A stretch of 64,000 nucleotides of DNA, from the NCBI GenBank assembly GCA_963277665.1, contig OY728143.1, positions 540,674,394 through 540,738,393 on the forward strand. The letters are read 5' to 3'. The notes below the pieces were generated by a model, which was given only the letters and a program-made list of their open reading frames with translations, was not told where the DNA came from and searched no databases. The position numbers were made by a program, and so were the translations under genes. This DNA comes from Viscum album (taxonomy: Eukaryota; Streptophyta; Magnoliopsida; Santalales; Viscaceae). Below, piece after piece: positions 61,301 through 64,000 of the stretch. The first letter of the stretch is position 1. Every line of letters begins with the position of its first letter.

Positions 61301-64000
61301 TACAAGACAAATCCTTATTTATCTTACACAGATTTGGTTCCAATGATATCCCACAAATATGAATGTCAGATAATTACATGATTGGAAGAAATATACCATT
61401 ACAATATATTTTATGGTGGATAATTATTATTGAAATATTTTCAGTCAATTTATACCATCTTTCAAAAGTTATGTTACATATTAGAATTTTCCCATGATAT
61501 TACAGAAAATTCATTATTTGAGAGGTTACAAGGATAGGAACATGACACCACATTGAGGTTGATTATTTATAACTCTATGAATCTTATATAATTATTACAT
61601 GTTCATGAAACATAACATATAATGTTTGTAACAACACTGGTTACCCATTTGAATGATGGTTAATAAATATCATATTTTTAATTATATTTAATTCCACATT
61701 TTCTTCAAAACATGGAATATATTTCCACCTTAGATGATAATTCATATATAGTGTTGGGACCACACTAAAGTCATTTTATTCCCATTTCCATATAAATGGA
61801 ATAAGAGGCAATGTAAATCAATGCTATATAATAGGATCTCTTACACCATTTATGGTTGTTTGACAAAAACTATTTCCATTAAATTTAATGAAATTCAGAG
61901 ATGACAACAAGGTGTGAGTTACATAGTAATTCTTGGTGTTTATAAATGTGAGGGAAACCCTTTTAGATATCCTCGATGGGATATAAGGATTAATGAGGGA
62001 GGATTGTGTCAACAGATAATGATTCTTCCAATAGAGTAGTAATATAATATAATAATCGATATATCCAATTTATTCATATATGAAGACACTTTGAGGATAC
62101 ATAGCTCTATATAATGTGTCATGATACCACTGAGAGAAGATAACATCATAGATACATATATATTCATAGAATACAATCGTGTAGGGGAACAAGTAGAAAG
62201 ATGGTGATAAGGGGATGTTGTGTATGATATAATGAGTGGTGTCTTTTGTTTCAAAATATTGTTAAAAAAGAGTCCATCTAGATTTATTGACCATTTTATT
62301 TTCATCTAGTAAGACCAAACCATGCATTTTAACATCAAAATAATAGGAAATGACTGAAATGGATGGAGTGCCAATAATTTATTGTTGTATCCATTTAGTG
62401 ATGCTCCTATAGATAATTGGTTGGGGTTTACACCTTTTAGATGTTCTAATAAGTGAAAGTATTAATTATACTCATATAACTAGCAACATAGTACCTTAAT
62501 ACAAGATTATTTATCATTATTTTGATTTTATATAGGCCGTATAATATCAAAAACATATCATAATTATATTCTGAGGTTACATACAAATGAAATGAAATCC
62601 AATGATTGAGTAACCCTCACCATCTACTCAGGAAATATGAAGGGTGTATGTAGGGTAATTAAGATATGATATCCAATAAGAGTGACTTGTGGATTACATT
62701 CTATAGAGTTATTAATAATATTATTCTAAAAACCTTTTGATGGATGTGGGTTGGTCTATAGGGGGCTCGATAACAAGGAAGAAAAGGGGATTACTCAATG
62801 ATGGGAATAGGCAACCATTTTTCTCCCTATTCCAAATCAATAAATTTGGCCTTACAAATTGGTTAATTTAAAATTGTATTTCATTAATGCAGTTTAATTT
62901 TTATTATGTTCTTATAAGAATGGGGAGATAATAACCCATTAGCCAAATTATATGCTTTCTAACACCGTGTCATGGCTAGTGTATTAACCCAAAAAGTTAA
63001 AAATAGAAATCTTGTTATAATTTAATCAATGTATTTTTATTTAATATATATTTAGAAAAAACATACAGAAATTTTTTATATAATATCATTTCCGATTAAA
63101 ATGCTAATTAATAATCGTTATGATGCAGTATATTTCCATTGCACAATAATCGCATGATTATTATTAATATAGGGATTTAATAAATCATATTTACATAGAA
63201 AAAGTAATTTATGTCCTCAACAAGTAGGAGAATACCTTACGAAGACCATTTATAAGATCATCCAAGTAAGGTAGAATTGGTGTATATTTCCCTTTAAAAA
63301 TACAAAACCAAGATCTAAAAACTTTTGAATTTAAAATATTCTTTTAATGTGGATGTTCAATCTCATCGAGATCATGTCAAAATACATATTCATTGAACCT
63401 CCACATAAATGGCACACCATCATGTTCCTTTCACTAATATAATTTTTAGTGTATTTTGTAGCAAGACACTAGAAATTTGACTATGCACATTATGTTTTTT
63501 AGAATAATGGATATATGTTCACCTTTTTATGGTTATATTATAAATTATTTTTATTTTTAATCAACAAAACAAAAATAGTAATTTATGGTAATATTCAAAT
63601 TCAAATAAATAATTTATATTGAGGAAATACTACATTTTTGAAGAAATATTATTTTAATAAAATAGTATTATCAAATTATTTTTATTAAATTTAAATAATT
63701 ATATAATTTCAATAATGTCAAATTTAATTTTTATATGGTTTTGAAAACATTTATTGTTAAAAAATAATAATTTTTTTATAAATGTTAATTTTATGTTAAA
63801 TGTTATTATTTTCATATGTAGAAAAATATTCATATAAAAAAAATTATTTATAAAATTAGAACATTGAAATTATCTAAGGGTGAATTTTTCATAATTTTCA
63901 TAAATGGGCAAATTTTTGGGTAAATATTTAATATCATATAAATATAATTTCTGTATTATAAAATAATAATGACCCAAATGTTATATAAACTATACTATAA
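55373..64000. other. Decayed AT-rich DNA, presumably the rest of layer C
   Basis: Removing element E joins this stretch to the minus-strand gypsy pol at 43700-45553, so gag, protease and RT of that element would be expected here on the minus strand. I could not recognise any of their conserved blocks. An (AT)n run lies at about 55443-55460. Open frames at 57881, 61824 and 62009 show no domain and fit chance. No RNA gene, LTR boundary or SINE was found. The last 900 bases are almost pure A/T. Confidence 0.4.

Noticed and set aside
62009..62305. 98-codon minus-strand frame
   Set aside because: Low-complexity composition, no domain and no neighbouring element signals. It could be a piece of layer C but nothing supports it.

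Overview
The window is non-genic, very AT-rich plant nuclear DNA made almost entirely of decayed, nested LTR retrotransposons. The plant assignment rests on several things: Ty3/gypsy pol in the order PR-RT-RH-IN, primer-binding sites resembling the complement of initiator-Met tRNA (core TGGTATCA), purine tracts followed by TGTAACA-type LTR starts, a tRNA-headed SINE, and abundant C-to-T/G-to-A decay of the kind expected of heavily methylated DNA. I see no intact host gene, rRNA or tRNA gene, or CRISPR array. I cannot name the species. Most long open frames here are chance frames in AT-rich DNA or fragments of dead gag/pol.

Layout, left to right. 1-2489 is featureless AT-rich DNA. 2490-5654 is a plus-strand gypsy pol remnant (element D), cut at 5659 by a minus-strand 4.0-kb LTR (B1, 5660-9690). 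B1 has its polypurine tract and a minus-strand protease/gag remnant to about 11765, with a SINE inserted at 10359-10480. At about 11730-11769 the strand switches to a plus-strand RT-RH-IN remnant (F, 11770-14212), followed by its 3' LTR from 14213. That LTR is split by a complete long-LTR element A (16161-27384, target duplication ATTAT); it resumes at 27390 and can be followed to about 27590. A short copia-like scrap follows. From about 29430 to the end lies an older minus-strand gypsy layer (C). C is interrupted by a solo LTR (B2, 35625-39976, duplication ATCCA) and by a second complete element E (45559-55367, duplication CTACT). The integrase of C is readable at 43700-44140 on the minus strand. 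55373-64000 is presumably the rest of C but is too decayed to assign.

Elements A, B, E and F carry related LTRs of 3.3-4.8 kb. A and E share one subfamily, with a TATA box about 1.5-1.6 kb into the LTR and therefore a very long R/U5. E keeps a broken RNase H-integrase pol behind a large internal deletion. A has almost no coding capacity and resembles a LARD, a non-autonomous derivative presumably mobilised by an E-like relative.

The most unusual signals lie inside the LTRs. A CpG-rich motif (CGTACGTACG next to CCGTCTCCATGAACG) survives in both orientations and across subfamilies despite heavy decay. A tandem array of about 195 bp explains most of the LTR length differences. A small Gly/Tyr-rich reading frame recurs in all four A/E LTRs. 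Splice-site-like sequences suggest a leader intron of about 3 kb ending just before gag.
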